Part shown: piece after piece, positions 17,488 to 28,126 of the stretch | Position numbering within the stretch: position 1 is the first letter of the stretch | How the letters are laid out: each line of letters opens with the position of its first letter | Source: Aquipseudomonas alcaligenes NBRC 14159 | GTDB lineage: Bacteria > Pseudomonadota > Gammaproteobacteria > Pseudomonadales > Pseudomonadaceae | Length of the DNA: 57,044 nucleotides | Reading direction: 5' to 3' | Assembly (NCBI RefSeq): GCF_000467105.1 | Contig: NZ_BATI01000038.1 | Location: 1 to 57,044 of the forward strand | Notes under the pieces: model-generated | What the model saw: the letters and a program-made list of their open reading frames with translations, nothing else | What the model was told of the DNA's origin: nothing | Databases searched by the model: none | Translations under genes and position numbers: made by a program

Positions 17488-19158
17488 ATGGACATCCAAC
17501 GCTCGATCCTGCTCGTCGCCCTGGCCATCGTGTCCTACCTGATGGTTCTGCAGTGGAACGAGGACTACGGCCAAGCCGCCATTCCGGCGACCGCCAGCAC
17601 CACCGTCAGTGGCAACCAGGCAGCGAGCCTGCCGGATGTTCCGGCCAGCAATGCCGCCGATGACGTGCCGACCGCCAATACCGAGGCCAACCCGCAGCTG
17701 GCGGCTCCGGCAGCGGTCAGCGACGAGCTGATACGGGTGAAGACCGATGTGCTCGAACTGGCGATCGATCCCAAGGGCGGCGATATCGTCCAGCTGACGC
17801 TGCCGCAGTACCCGCGTCGCCAGGATCGCCCGGACGTGCCGTTCCAGCTGTTCGACAACGGCGGCGAGCGTACCTACCTGGCGCAGAGCGGCCTGATTGG
17901 TACCAACGCACCGGACAAGTCCAGCGGTCGCGCCCTGTGGAGCAGCGCTCAGCGCAGCTACGCTATGGCCGATGGTCAGGACCAGCTGGTGGTGGAGCTG
18001 AACTACGCCGAAGCCGGGGTCAACTACGTCAAGCGCTTCAGCTTCGAGCGTGGTCAGTATGATCTGAAGGTCGATTACAAGATCGACAACCAGAGCGGCC
18101 AGGCCTGGAGCGGCAACTTCTACGCCCAGCTCAAGCGTGACAACAGCGCCGATCCGTCTTCCACCACCGCCACCGGTACCGCGACCTACCTGGGCGCCGC
18201 CCTGTGGACGGCCGAGGAGCCGTACAAGAAGGTGAAGATGGGCGACATGGACGAGAAGAGCCTGCGCGAAACCGTGCAGGGCGGCTGGGTCGCCTGGCTG
18301 CAGCACTACTTCGTCACCGCCTGGGTCGCCAACAAGGACGACAACAACAGTGTGCAGACCCGCAAGGACAGCCAGGGTAACTACATCATCGGCTTCACCG
18401 GTCCGCAGCTGAGTGTCGCCGCCGGCGCCAGCGCCGAAACCGGTGCCGTGCTGTATGCCGGTCCGAAGATCCAGGAACACCTGAAGCAGCTGTCCCCTGG
18501 TCTGGAACTGACCGTCGACTACGGCATCCTGTGGTTCATCGCCCAACCGATCTTCTGGCTGCTGGAACATATCCACAACCTGCTCGGTAACTGGGGCTGG
18601 TCGATCATCGTCCTGACCATCATCATCAAACTGGCCTTCTTCCCGCTGTCGGCTGCCAGCTATCGCTCCATGGCCCGTATGCGCGCCGTGTCGCCCAAGC
18701 TGCAGGCGCTGAAGGAACAGTTCGGCGATGATCGCCAGAAGATGTCCCAGGCGATGATGGAGCTGTACAAGAAGGAGAAGATCAACCCGCTCGGTGGCTG
18801 CCTGCCGATTCTGGTGCAGATGCCGGTGTTCCTCGCGCTCTACTGGGTACTCCTGGAAAGCGTCGAGATGCGCCAGGCGCCGTGGATGTTCTGGATCACC
18901 GACCTGTCGATCAAGGACCCGTTCTTCCTGCTGCCGATCATCATGGGCGCGACCATGTTCATCCAGCAGCACCTCAACCCGACTCCGCCGGACCCCATGC
19001 AGGCCAAGGTGATGAAGATGATGCCGATCATCTTCACCTTCTTCTTCCTCTGGTTCCCGGCCGGTCTGGTGCTGTACTGGGTGGTCAACAACGTCCTGTC
19101 CATTGCCCAGCAGTGGTACATTACCCGCCAGATCGAAGCGGCCGCGGCCAAGGCCTGA
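17488..19158 (+). CDS. yidC: Membrane protein insertase YidC
   Basis: YidC inserts and folds inner-membrane proteins, alone or with SecYEG; the ATP synthase c and a subunits encoded further on are classic clients. The 556-residue product has an N-terminal membrane helix (SILLVALAIVSYLMVLQW), a large periplasmic beta domain (about 60-340) and the conserved insertase core (GNWGWSIIVLTIIIKLAFFP, then NPLGGCLPILVQMPVFLALY) with five spans in all. Length is normal for gammaproteobacteria. A terminator follows, so mnmE has its own start of transcription. Confidence 0.98.
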   Translation: MDIQRSILLVALAIVSYLMVLQWNEDYGQAAIPATASTTVSGNQAASLPDVPASNAADDVPTANTEANPQLAAPAAVSDELIRVKTDVLELAIDPKGGDIVQLTLPQYPRRQDRPDVPFQLFDNGGERTYLAQSGLIGTNAPDKSSGRALWSSAQRSYAMADGQDQLVVELNYAEAGVNYVKRFSFERGQYDLKVDYKIDNQSGQAWSGNFYAQLKRDNSADPSSTTATGTATYLGAALWTAEEPYKKVKMGDMDEKSLRETVQGGWVAWLQHYFVTAWVANKDDNNSVQTRKDSQGNYIIGFTGPQLSVAAGASAETGAVLYAGPKIQEHLKQLSPGLELTVDYGILWFIAQPIFWLLEHIHNLLGNWGWSIIVLTIIIKLAFFPLSAASYRSMARMRAVSPKLQALKEQFGDDRQKMSQAMMELYKKEKINPLGGCLPILVQMPVFLALYWVLLESVEMRQAPWMFWITDLSIKDPFFLLPIIMGATMFIQQHLNPTPPDPMQAKVMKMMPIIFTFFFLWFPAGLVLYWVVNNVLSIAQQWYITRQIEAAAAKA

Positions 19159-19177
19159 ACCCGCTAAGCTGCACAAG

Positions 19178-19199
19178 ACGCCCCCTCGTGGGGCGTTTT
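19178..19199 (+). terminator. Intrinsic terminator after yidC
   Basis: ACGCCCC and GGGGCGT form a 7-bp stem around a 5-nt loop, followed by TTTTG, 19 nt after the yidC stop. Confidence 0.85.
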
Positions 19200-19235
19200 G
19201 CTATCTGTCAGATATCCACAGCCGAGAACACCAGC

Positions 19236-20603
19236 ATGACCAGCGCCCGTGAAACCATAGCCGCCGTCGCCACTGCCCAGGGTCGCGGGGGCGTCGGCAT
19301 CGTGCGCGTGTCCGGCCCTCGTGCGCGCGCCATCGGCATCAGCCTGTCTGGCCTGGAGCCCAAGCCGCGCCACGCCCACTACGGCCCCTGGCACGACGAC
19401 GATGGCGAAGTGATCGACCAGGGCCTGCTGCTGTTCTTCCCCGGCCCGCATTCGTTCACCGGCGAGGACGTACTGGAGCTGCAGGGCCACGGTGGCCCGG
19501 TGGTGCTGGATATGCTGCTGCAGCGCTGCCTGCAGCTCGGCGCGCGGCAGGCCCGCCCGGGCGAATTCAGCGAGCGTGCCTTCCTCAACGACAAGCTCGA
19601 TCTGGCCCAGGCCGAAGCCATCGCCGACCTGATCGAGGCCAGCTCGACCCAGGCCGCGCGCAACGCCCTGCGCTCGCTGCAGGGCGAGTTTTCACGGCGG
19701 GTGCACGAACTGACCGAACGCCTGATCCAGCTGCGCATCTACGTCGAAGCCGCGATCGACTTCCCCGAGGAAGAGATCGACTTCCTCGCCGACGGCCATG
19801 TACTGAGTCAGCTCGATGCGGTGCGCGAGTACTTATCCACAGTGCTGCGCGAAGCCGGTCAGGGCGCGCTGCTGCGTGACGGTATGAACGTGGTCATCGC
19901 CGGTCGGCCCAACGCCGGTAAGTCCAGCCTGCTCAATGCCCTGGCCGGGCGTGAGGCGGCCATCGTCACCGATATCGCCGGCACCACTCGCGATGTGCTG
20001 CGCGAACATATCCACATTGATGGCATGCCGCTGCACGTGGTTGACACCGCCGGCCTGCGCGACACCGACGACCAGGTGGAGCGAATCGGCGTAGAGCGCG
20101 CGCTCAAGGCCATCGGCGAGGCCGACCGGGTGCTGCTGGTGGTGGACTCCACGGCGCCGGAAGCCGCCGATCCCTTCGCCCTGTGGCCGGAGTTTCTCGA
20201 AAGCAAGCCTGATCCGGCACGGGTCACCCTGATCCGCAACAAAGCCGATCTGTCGGGCGAGCCCGTCGCCCTGGAAACCTGTAACGACGGCCACGTGACC
20301 ATCGCCCTGTCGGCCAAGTCAGCTGCCGGACTGGACCTGCTGCGCGAGCATCTGAAGGCATGCATGGGCTTCGAACAGACCGCCGAAAGCGGCTTCAGCG
20401 CCCGTCGTCGTCACCTGGAGGCCCTGAGCCAGGCCCAGGCCAGCCTGGAGCATGGCCGCAACCAGCTGACCCTGATGGGCGCCGGCGAGCTGCTGGCCGA
20501 GGACCTGCGTCAGGCCCAGCAGGCGTTGGGTGAGATCACCGGTGCCTTCAGCTCCGACGATCTGCTCGGGCGCATCTTTTCCAGCTTCTGCATCGGCAAA
20601 TAG
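19236..20603 (+). CDS. mnmE: tRNA uridine-5-carboxymethylaminomethyl modification GTPase MnmE
   Basis: MnmE works with MnmG to make cmnm5U34 in tRNAs for mixed codon boxes. ATG 19236 gives the expected 455 residues; a longer in-frame opening inside yidC is rejected. The folate-binding N-terminal domain is followed by a helical region and the inserted G domain with G1 GRPNAGKSS, the DTAG motif (VVDTAGLRDT) and NKAD. The C-terminus ends in the conserved CIGK. A perfect DnaA box (19833-19841) lies inside the coding sequence. Confidence 0.98.
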   Translation: MTSARETIAAVATAQGRGGVGIVRVSGPRARAIGISLSGLEPKPRHAHYGPWHDDDGEVIDQGLLLFFPGPHSFTGEDVLELQGHGGPVVLDMLLQRCLQLGARQARPGEFSERAFLNDKLDLAQAEAIADLIEASSTQAARNALRSLQGEFSRRVHELTERLIQLRIYVEAAIDFPEEEIDFLADGHVLSQLDAVREYLSTVLREAGQGALLRDGMNVVIAGRPNAGKSSLLNALAGREAAIVTDIAGTTRDVLREHIHIDGMPLHVVDTAGLRDTDDQVERIGVERALKAIGEADRVLLVVDSTAPEAADPFALWPEFLESKPDPARVTLIRNKADLSGEPVALETCNDGHVTIALSAKSAAGLDLLREHLKACMGFEQTAESGFSARRRHLEALSQAQASLEHGRNQLTLMGAGELLAEDLRQAQQALGEITGAFSSDDLLGRIFSSFCIGK

Positions 20604-21016
20604 CCACGCTCCAGGGAGTACCAGTGGTCATCGGGAACCCTGTGGAAAACCCGGCCTGAGCACGGTCGATAAGCCGGCTTGAATACTGAAGATAACCTGG
20701 CCTGTGCATAAAAGACCTTTCCATCCACAGCTGGCCCGCAGCTTGCCCCCCGGAAAGTGGCAGGAACGCCACAGGGTTATCATTCGCTACAGCCCATGAG
20801 CAACAAGCCTTCTGGCAATCTATCCACAGAAACGGCCGGCACCATACATAAGAATAAAAATAAGGCTTTATATAAATTCATTCTTTTTATTCTCTATAAG
20901 CCTAAGAGCCGACCAGCTGGCTATTTTTTGTGCAGAAGGCTTCATTCACCCCGGCTAAGTCCCTATACTTGCGCCCCTTCTCTATTCCCCCTTTTTCTAC
21001 AGGCACGAGGTGCGTG
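20604..21016. other. Gene-free 413 bp before mnmG with DnaA-box-like sites; possible second origin region
   Basis: The stretch holds TGTGGAAAA (20641-20649), TGTGCATAA (20704-20712, a match to TTATNCACA on the other strand), CCATCCACA (20721-20729) and CTATCCACA (20820-20828). These are followed by an AT-rich segment (about 20848-20900) with an imperfect inverted repeat, AGGCTTTATA (20863) against TATAAGCCT (20895-20903). Two autonomously replicating origin fragments have been described in Pseudomonas, only one linked to dnaA. Whether this stretch acts as an origin or only as the mnmG promoter is inference. Confidence 0.5.
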
Positions 21017-22908
<1,892 letters not shown>

Positions 22909-22909
<1 letters not shown>

Positions 22910-23556
22910 TGTCCCAGGTCACCCAACGCCATGCCGATGAACTCGCGCAGGGCGCGCAGACGCTCGGCGTGGCGCTCAGCCCTCTGCAGCAGGAACAGCT
23001 GCTGGCCTATCTGGCCCTGCTGATCAAGTGGAACAAGGCCTACAACCTCACTGCCGTGCGCAACCCGGACGAGATGGTCTCGCGTCATCTGCTCGACAGC
23101 CTCAGCGTGGTGCCCTTCGTGGCCCAATACGGTGACAACTGGCTGGACGTCGGCAGTGGCGGCGGCATGCCCGGTATTCCCCTGGCGATCCTGTTTCCCG
23201 AGCGGCGTTTCACCCTGCTCGATTCCAACGGCAAGAAGACGCGCTTTCTGACCCAGGTGAAGCTGGAGCTCAAGCTGGCCAACCTGGAAGTTATCCACAG
23301 CCGGGTCGAGGAGTTCCGTCCGCAAGTTCCGTTCAGCGGCATCTGCTCGCGCGCCTTCAGCTCGCTGCAGGACTTCACCGACTGGACCCGTCATCTGGGC
23401 AACGGCGATACCCACTGGCTGGCGATGAAGGGCGTGCAGCCGGACGACGAGCTGCAGGCGCTGCCGGCGGACTTCCGCCTGCAAAGCTGCGACGTGCTCA
23501 AGGTTCCCGGTTGCCAAGGCCAGCGTCACCTGTTGATACTGCGACGCTCGGTCTAG
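22909..23556 (+). CDS. rsmG: 16S rRNA (guanine527-N7)-methyltransferase RsmG
   Basis: RsmG methylates G527 of 16S rRNA; its loss gives low-level streptomycin resistance. The 215-residue product carries the SAM-binding motif WLDVGSGGGMPGIPLAILFP and the AFSSL segment of the family. It is coupled to mnmG by a TGATG junction and lies 12 bp before parA. A perfect DnaA box (23291-23299) lies in the coding sequence. Confidence 0.97.
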
Positions 23557-23568
23557 GGGGAAGCACAG

Positions 23569-24357
23569 ATGGCCAAGGTATTCGCGATCGCCAATCAGAA
23601 AGGCGGGGTCGGCAAGACCACCACCTGCATCAACCTGGCCGCCTCGCTGGTCGCCACCAAGCGCCGCGTGCTGCTGATCGACCTCGATCCACAGGGCAAC
23701 GCCACCATGGGCAGCGGTGTGGATAAGCAGGCCCTGGAGCACTCCATCTACGACGTGCTGATCGGCGAGAGCACCGTCGGCGAGGCCATGCAGTTCTCCG
23801 AGCACGGCGGCTACCAGCTGCTGCCGGCCAACCGCGACCTGACCGCCGCCGAAGTGGCCCTGCTCGAGATGAAGATGAAGGAGAGCCGCCTGCGTTACGC
23901 ACTGGCGCCGATCCGCGAGAACTACGACTACATCCTCATCGACTGCCCACCGGCGCTGTCGATGCTCACGGTCAACGCCCTGGTCGCCGCCGACGGCGTG
24001 ATCATCCCCATGCAGTGCGAGTACTACGCGCTGGAGGGCCTGACCGACCTGATGAACAGCATTCAGCGCATCGGTGCGCTGCTCAACCCGAGCCTGAAGA
24101 TCGAAGGCCTGCTGCGCACCATGTATGACCCGCGCATCAGCCTGACCAACGACGTCAGCGCCCAGCTCAAGGAGCACTTCGGCGAGCAGCTGTACGACGT
24201 GGTTATCCCGCGCAACGTGCGCCTGGCCGAGGCGCCCAGCTTCGGCATGCCGGCGCTGGCCTATGACAAGCAATCACGCGGCGCCATCGCCTACCTGGCG
24301 CTGGCCGGCGAACTGGTGCGCCGTCAGCGCGCCGCCGCGAAAACCGCAACCGCATAA
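23569..24357 (+). CDS. parA: Chromosome partitioning ATPase ParA (Soj)
   Basis: This 262-residue ParA/MinD-type ATPase starts MAKVFAIANQKGGVGKTTTC, with the deviant Walker A motif KGGVGKT at residues 11-17. YILIDCPPALS is the Walker B region. It lacks an N-terminal DNA-binding domain, as chromosomal ParA proteins do. It forms nucleoid gradients that move ParB-parS complexes; two parS sites lie in recF. It lies 9 bp before parB. A perfect DnaA box (23718-23726) lies within the gene. Confidence 0.98.
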   Translation: MAKVFAIANQKGGVGKTTTCINLAASLVATKRRVLLIDLDPQGNATMGSGVDKQALEHSIYDVLIGESTVGEAMQFSEHGGYQLLPANRDLTAAEVALLEMKMKESRLRYALAPIRENYDYILIDCPPALSMLTVNALVAADGVIIPMQCEYYALEGLTDLMNSIQRIGALLNPSLKIEGLLRTMYDPRISLTNDVSAQLKEHFGEQLYDVVIPRNVRLAEAPSFGMPALAYDKQSRGAIAYLALAGELVRRQRAAAKTATA

Positions 24358-24366
24358 AGGAATCTC

Positions 24367-25239
24367 ATGGCCATCAAGAAACGCGGACTTGGCCGCGGAC
24401 TGGACGCCCTGCTCGGCGGCAGCACCGCCGCTACCCTGGAAGAAGAAGCGGTCAAGGTCGACAGCCGCGAGCTGCAGCACCTGCCGCTGGACCTGATCCA
24501 GCGCGGCAAGTACCAGCCGCGCCGCGACATGGACCCCTCTGCCCTGGAAGAGCTGGCCAACTCGATCAAGGTCCAGGGCGTGATGCAGCCGATCGTGGTG
24601 CGCCCCATCGGCGGTGGTCGCTTCGAGATCATCGCCGGTGAACGCCGCTGGCGTGCCAGCCAGCAGGCCGGCCTGGACAAGATCCCGGCCATGGTTCGTG
24701 AAGTGCCGGACGAAGCCGCCATCGCCATGGCGCTGATCGAGAACATCCAGCGCGAAGACCTCAACCCGATCGAGGAAGCCGTGGCCCTGCAGCGCCTGCA
24801 GCAGGAGTTCGAGCTGACCCAGCAGCAGGTCGCCGATGCGGTCGGCAAGTCGCGGGTGACCATCACCAACCTGCTGCGCCTGATCGCCCTGCCGGAAGAG
24901 ATCAAGACCCTGCTCGCCCATGGCGATCTGGAGATGGGCCATGCCCGTGCCCTGCTCGGTCTGCCGCTGGAACAGCAGGTGGAAGGCGCGCGACATGTTG
25001 TCGCACGCGGCCTCACCGTGCGCCAAACCGAAGCACTGGTGCGCCAGTGGCTGAACAGCAAGGACAAGCCCGCCGAGAAGGCCAAGGCCGACCCGGACAT
25101 CAACCGCCTGGAACAGCGCCTGGCCGAGAAGCTAGGGGCTCCGGTGCAGATCAAGCATGGTGCCAAGGGCAAGGGGCAACTGGTGATCCGCTACAGTTCG
25201 CTGGACGAACTGCAGGGTGTACTGGCCCACATTCGCTGA
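24367..25239 (+). CDS. parB: Chromosome partitioning protein ParB (Spo0J)
   Basis: The 290-residue centromere-binding CTPase has the N-terminal box GERRWRASQQAGL within the ParB/Srx domain, the IENIQREDLNPIEEA motif, the helix-turn-helix (LTQQQVADAVGKSRVTITNL) and a C-terminal dimerisation domain. It binds the parS palindromes in recF and spreads from there. It is cotranscribed with parA. Confidence 0.98.
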   Translation: MAIKKRGLGRGLDALLGGSTAATLEEEAVKVDSRELQHLPLDLIQRGKYQPRRDMDPSALEELANSIKVQGVMQPIVVRPIGGGRFEIIAGERRWRASQQAGLDKIPAMVREVPDEAAIAMALIENIQREDLNPIEEAVALQRLQQEFELTQQQVADAVGKSRVTITNLLRLIALPEEIKTLLAHGDLEMGHARALLGLPLEQQVEGARHVVARGLTVRQTEALVRQWLNSKDKPAEKAKADPDINRLEQRLAEKLGAPVQIKHGAKGKGQLVIRYSSLDELQGVLAHIR

Positions 25240-25294
25240 AACAATTGCTCATCGTTGCCCGTGTAGCGGGCGGTCGGAATTCACTACCGGCCAG

Positions 25295-25323
25295 TTGAAC
25301 AGGGGGGGAACCCCCCCTATACT
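25295..25323 (+). promoter_or_regulatory. Promoter of the atp operon with a palindromic G7-AA-C7 spacer
   Basis: TTGAAC (25295-25300) and TATACT (25318-25323) are separated by exactly 17 bp. The spacer is A plus GGGGGGGAACCCCCCC, a near-perfect palindrome of pure G and C runs. The atpI start is 74 bp beyond the -10 box. Such a spacer should affect promoter bend and twist and could respond to supercoiling or bind a regulator. Confidence 0.75.
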
Positions 25324-25396
25324 CTGCGCGCATTTTGTCGGCACAAAGTATGCCAAGTTGTTGATTTAACGTGCCGACCCAGAGGAACAGCAAGAG

Positions 25397-25804
25397 ATGG
25401 ATGCCCGCACGCCGAACCGCCTGCCCTTCCATCGTTTACCGGTGTTTCCGGTACTGCTGGCCCAACTGGCCGTGATTCTGCTGGCCGCTGCCGCCCTGTT
25501 CGGCTGGCGCGGTGCAGTGAGTGGCTACTCGGGACTCTGCGGGGGGCTTATTGCCTGGCTCCCCAATCTGTATTTCGCCCACAAGGCGTTCCGTTTCAGC
25601 GGGGCGCGGGCGGCCCAGAGCATCGTCCGGTCTTTCTATGCCGGCGAAGCGGGCAAGCTGATTCTGACGGCAGTGCTGTTTGCACTGGCGTTTGTAGTGG
25701 TGAAACCCCTGGAGGCGCCGGCGCTGTTCGGCATCTTCGTGCTGGCGCTCAGCGTCGGCTGGTTCGCCCCGCTGCTGATGAGAACAAGACTTTCGAGACC
25801 TTAG
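25397..25804 (+). CDS. atpI: ATP synthase subunit I
   Basis: The 135-residue membrane protein has four hydrophobic spans (such as VLLAQLAVILLAAAALFGW and a last one near the C-terminus). It is the first gene of the operon and its position identifies it as AtpI, an assembly helper for the c-ring. SD AGAGG lies upstream. It is 16 bp before atpB. Confidence 0.93.
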   Translation: MDARTPNRLPFHRLPVFPVLLAQLAVILLAAAALFGWRGAVSGYSGLCGGLIAWLPNLYFAHKAFRFSGARAAQSIVRSFYAGEAGKLILTAVLFALAFVVVKPLEAPALFGIFVLALSVGWFAPLLMRTRLSRP

Positions 25805-25820
25805 AGCGTTTGAGGCAAAC

Positions 25821-26690
25821 ATGGCAGAACAAACCGCTTCGGGCTACATCCAGCACCACCTGCAGAACCTGACCTTCGGGCAACTGCCGAATGGTGACTG
25901 GGGCTTCGCCCACACCGCGCAAGAAGCAAAGGAAATGGGCTTCTGGGCCTTCCACGTCGATACTCTCGGCTGGTCCGTTTTCCTTGGCCTGATCTTCATC
26001 CTGCTGTTCCGCATGGCCGCCAAGCGCGCCACCAGCGGCCAGCCAGGTGCCCTGCAGAACTTCGTTGAAGTCATGGTCGAGTTCGTTGACGGCAGCGTCA
26101 AGGACACCTTCCACGGCCGCAACGCCCTGATCGCTCCGCTGGCCCTGACCATCTTCGTCTGGATCTTCCTGATGAACCTGATGGACCTGGTGCCGGTCGA
26201 CTTCCTGCCGGTCCTGGCCGCCAAGATCACCGGCAACGAGCATCTGTTCTTCCGCGTGGTGCCGACCACTGACCCGAACGCCACCCTGGGCCTGGCCCTG
26301 TCGGTGTTCGCCCTGATCGTGTTCTACAGCATCAAGGTCAAGGGCATCGGCGGCTTCCTCGGCGAGCTGACCCTGCACCCGTTCAGCAGCAGCAACATCG
26401 TTGTGCAGATCCTGCTGATCCCGGTCAACTTCCTGCTCGAGTTCGTCACCCTGATCGCCAAGCCGATTTCCCTGGCTCTGCGTCTGTTCGGCAACATGTA
26501 TGCCGGCGAACTGATCTTCATCCTGATCGCCGTGATGTTCGGCAGCGGCCTGTTCCTGCTGAGCACTCTGGGCGTGGCGCTGAACTGGGCGTGGGCCGTG
26601 TTCCACATCCTGATCATCACCCTGCAGGCCTTCATCTTCATGATGTTGACCATCGTCTATCTGTCGATGGCGCACGAAGACAACCACTAA
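25821..26690 (+). CDS. atpB: F0F1 ATP synthase subunit a
   Basis: The 289-residue integral membrane protein forms the proton half-channels against the c-ring. The conserved block SLALRLFGNMYAGELIF carries the essential stator arginine (LR in SLALRLFGN). The last spans end near MLTIVYLSMAHEDNH. Length is normal for Pseudomonas. The next gene, atpE, is 82 bp away with a very strong ribosome site. Confidence 0.98.
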   Translation: MAEQTASGYIQHHLQNLTFGQLPNGDWGFAHTAQEAKEMGFWAFHVDTLGWSVFLGLIFILLFRMAAKRATSGQPGALQNFVEVMVEFVDGSVKDTFHGRNALIAPLALTIFVWIFLMNLMDLVPVDFLPVLAAKITGNEHLFFRVVPTTDPNATLGLALSVFALIVFYSIKVKGIGGFLGELTLHPFSSSNIVVQILLIPVNFLLEFVTLIAKPISLALRLFGNMYAGELIFILIAVMFGSGLFLLSTLGVALNWAWAVFHILIITLQAFIFMMLTIVYLSMAHEDNH

Positions 26691-26772
26691 GAGGCGCTCG
26701 CCTCTTGGGGTAAACGAAAACCGCTTTATCGCTTCAACCTAAACCAATACGACGTAAAAGTCGGGAGGAAAA

Positions 26773-27030
26773 ATGGAAACTGTAGTTGGTCTCACCGCGA
26801 TTGCTGTTGCCCTGCTGATCGGTCTGGGCGCTCTGGGTACTGCCATTGGCTTCGGTCTGCTGGGCGGCAAGTTCCTGGAAGGCGCTGCTCGTCAGCCGGA
26901 AATGGTTCCGATGCTGCAGGTGAAAATGTTCATCGTCGCCGGTCTGCTGGACGCCGTGACCATGATCGGCGTTGGTATCGCTCTGTTCTTCACCTTCGCG
27001 AACCCCTTCGTTGGTCAGATCGCCGGCTAA
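26773..27030 (+). CDS. atpE: F0F1 ATP synthase subunit c
   Basis: The 85-residue hairpin protein has two membrane helices. The ion-carrying carboxylate is Asp60 ([15 protein letters not shown]), and no Na+-type ligand set is apparent, which indicates proton coupling. The polar loop carries the conserved ARQPE. GGGAGG just upstream is a strong Shine-Dalgarno site, in line with the many copies needed per complex. Confidence 0.98.
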
Positions 27031-27085
27031 TCACTCGCTTGCGAGTTGATTGGTTTGACGAAACAACGAACAGCGAGGTACTGGC

Positions 27086-27556
27086 GTGAACATTAATGCA
27101 ACCCTGATTGGCCAGGCCGTTGCGTTCTTCATTTTCGTGCTGTTCTGCATGAAGTTCGTATGGCCTCCGGTCATCACGGCTCTGCGCGAACGCCAAAAGA
27201 AGATCGCCGATGGTCTGGACGCCGCCAACCGTGCGGCTCGCGATCTGGAACTGGCCCACGAGAAAGTGGCTCAGCAACTGCGCGAAGCCAAAACCCAGGC
27301 TGCTGAAATCATCGAGCAGGCCAAGAAGCGCGCGACCCAGATCGTCGACGAAGCCCGTGATCAGGCTCGTGTCGAAGCTGACCGTGTGAAGGCTCAGGCT
27401 CAGGCCGAGATCGAACAGGAACTGAACAGCGTCAAAGACGCCCTGCGTGCCCAAGTGGGTGCCCTGGCTGTTGGCGGTGCCGAGAAGATCCTGGGTGCAT
27501 CCATCGATCAAAACGCGCATGCGGAGCTGGTTAACAAACTGGCTGCCGAAATCTAA
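27086..27556 (+). CDS. atpF: F0F1 ATP synthase subunit b
   Basis: The 156-residue product starts at GTG 27086 (MNINATLIGQAVAFFIFVLF): one N-terminal membrane span, then a long charged helix (to about 150) that forms the peripheral stalk dimer. Length is normal. It lies 12 bp before atpH. Confidence 0.97.
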   Translation: MNINATLIGQAVAFFIFVLFCMKFVWPPVITALRERQKKIADGLDAANRAARDLELAHEKVAQQLREAKTQAAEIIEQAKKRATQIVDEARDQARVEADRVKAQAQAEIEQELNSVKDALRAQVGALAVGGAEKILGASIDQNAHAELVNKLAAEI

Positions 27557-27568
27557 GCGAGGGCGATC

Positions 27569-28105
27569 ATGGCAGAACTGACCACGCTGGCCCGACCTTA
27601 CGCCAAGGCAGCTTTCGAGCACGCTCAGGCCCACCAGCAACTGGCCTCCTGGTCAGCCATGCTCGGCCTGGCTGCGGCGGTGTCGCAAGACGACACCATG
27701 CAGCGCGTGCTCAAGGCCCCGCGTCTGACGAGCGCAGAGAAGGCCACCACTTTCAACGAAGTGTGTGGTGACAAGTTCGACGCCCAGGCACGCAACTTCA
27801 TTTCCGTGGTAGCCGAAAACGGTCGTCTCGATCTGTTGCCGGAAATCGCCGCCCAGTTCGAGCTGTACAAGGCCGAGCAGGAAAAGTCGGTGGACGTGGA
27901 AGTGACCAGTGCCTTCGCATTGAGCACAGAACAGCAAGACAAACTCGCCAAGGTTCTCAACGCACGGCTCAGCCGAGAAGTGCGTCTGCATGTGACGGAA
28001 GACGCCGCCCTCATCGGTGGTGTGGTTATCCGCGCAGGCGACCTGGTTATCGATGGCTCGGTTCGCGGCAAAATCGCGAAACTGGCCGAAGCGTTGAAAT
28101 CTTGA
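27569..28105 (+). CDS. atpH: F0F1 ATP synthase subunit delta
   Basis: The 178-residue protein links the b stalk to F1. It begins MAELTTLARPYAKAAFEHA and contains the C-terminal family signature (GGVVIRAGDLVIDGSVRGKI). It lies 21 bp before atpA in the operon. No anomaly. Confidence 0.97.
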   Translation: MAELTTLARPYAKAAFEHAQAHQQLASWSAMLGLAAAVSQDDTMQRVLKAPRLTSAEKATTFNEVCGDKFDAQARNFISVVAENGRLDLLPEIAAQFELYKAEQEKSVDVEVTSAFALSTEQQDKLAKVLNARLSREVRLHVTEDAALIGGVVIRAGDLVIDGSVRGKIAKLAEALKS

Positions 28106-28126
28106 GTTTGAAGGGGCAGCAGAGCA

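Noticed and set aside
17464..19176. A 570-codon minus-strand frame opposite yidC
   Set aside because: It is His/Gln/Val/Gly-rich shadow sequence across an intact yidC, with no family resemblance and no start context.
19236..19240. An mnmE start far upstream inside yidC (18882)
   Set aside because: The extension is antisense-like arginine/histidine/glycine-rich shadow of yidC; ATG 19236 gives the standard 455 residues.
25301..25317. The G7/C7 run as a sequencing or assembly artefact
   Set aside because: It sits exactly as a 17-bp spacer between good -35 and -10 boxes before atpI, so a real promoter is the simpler reading.
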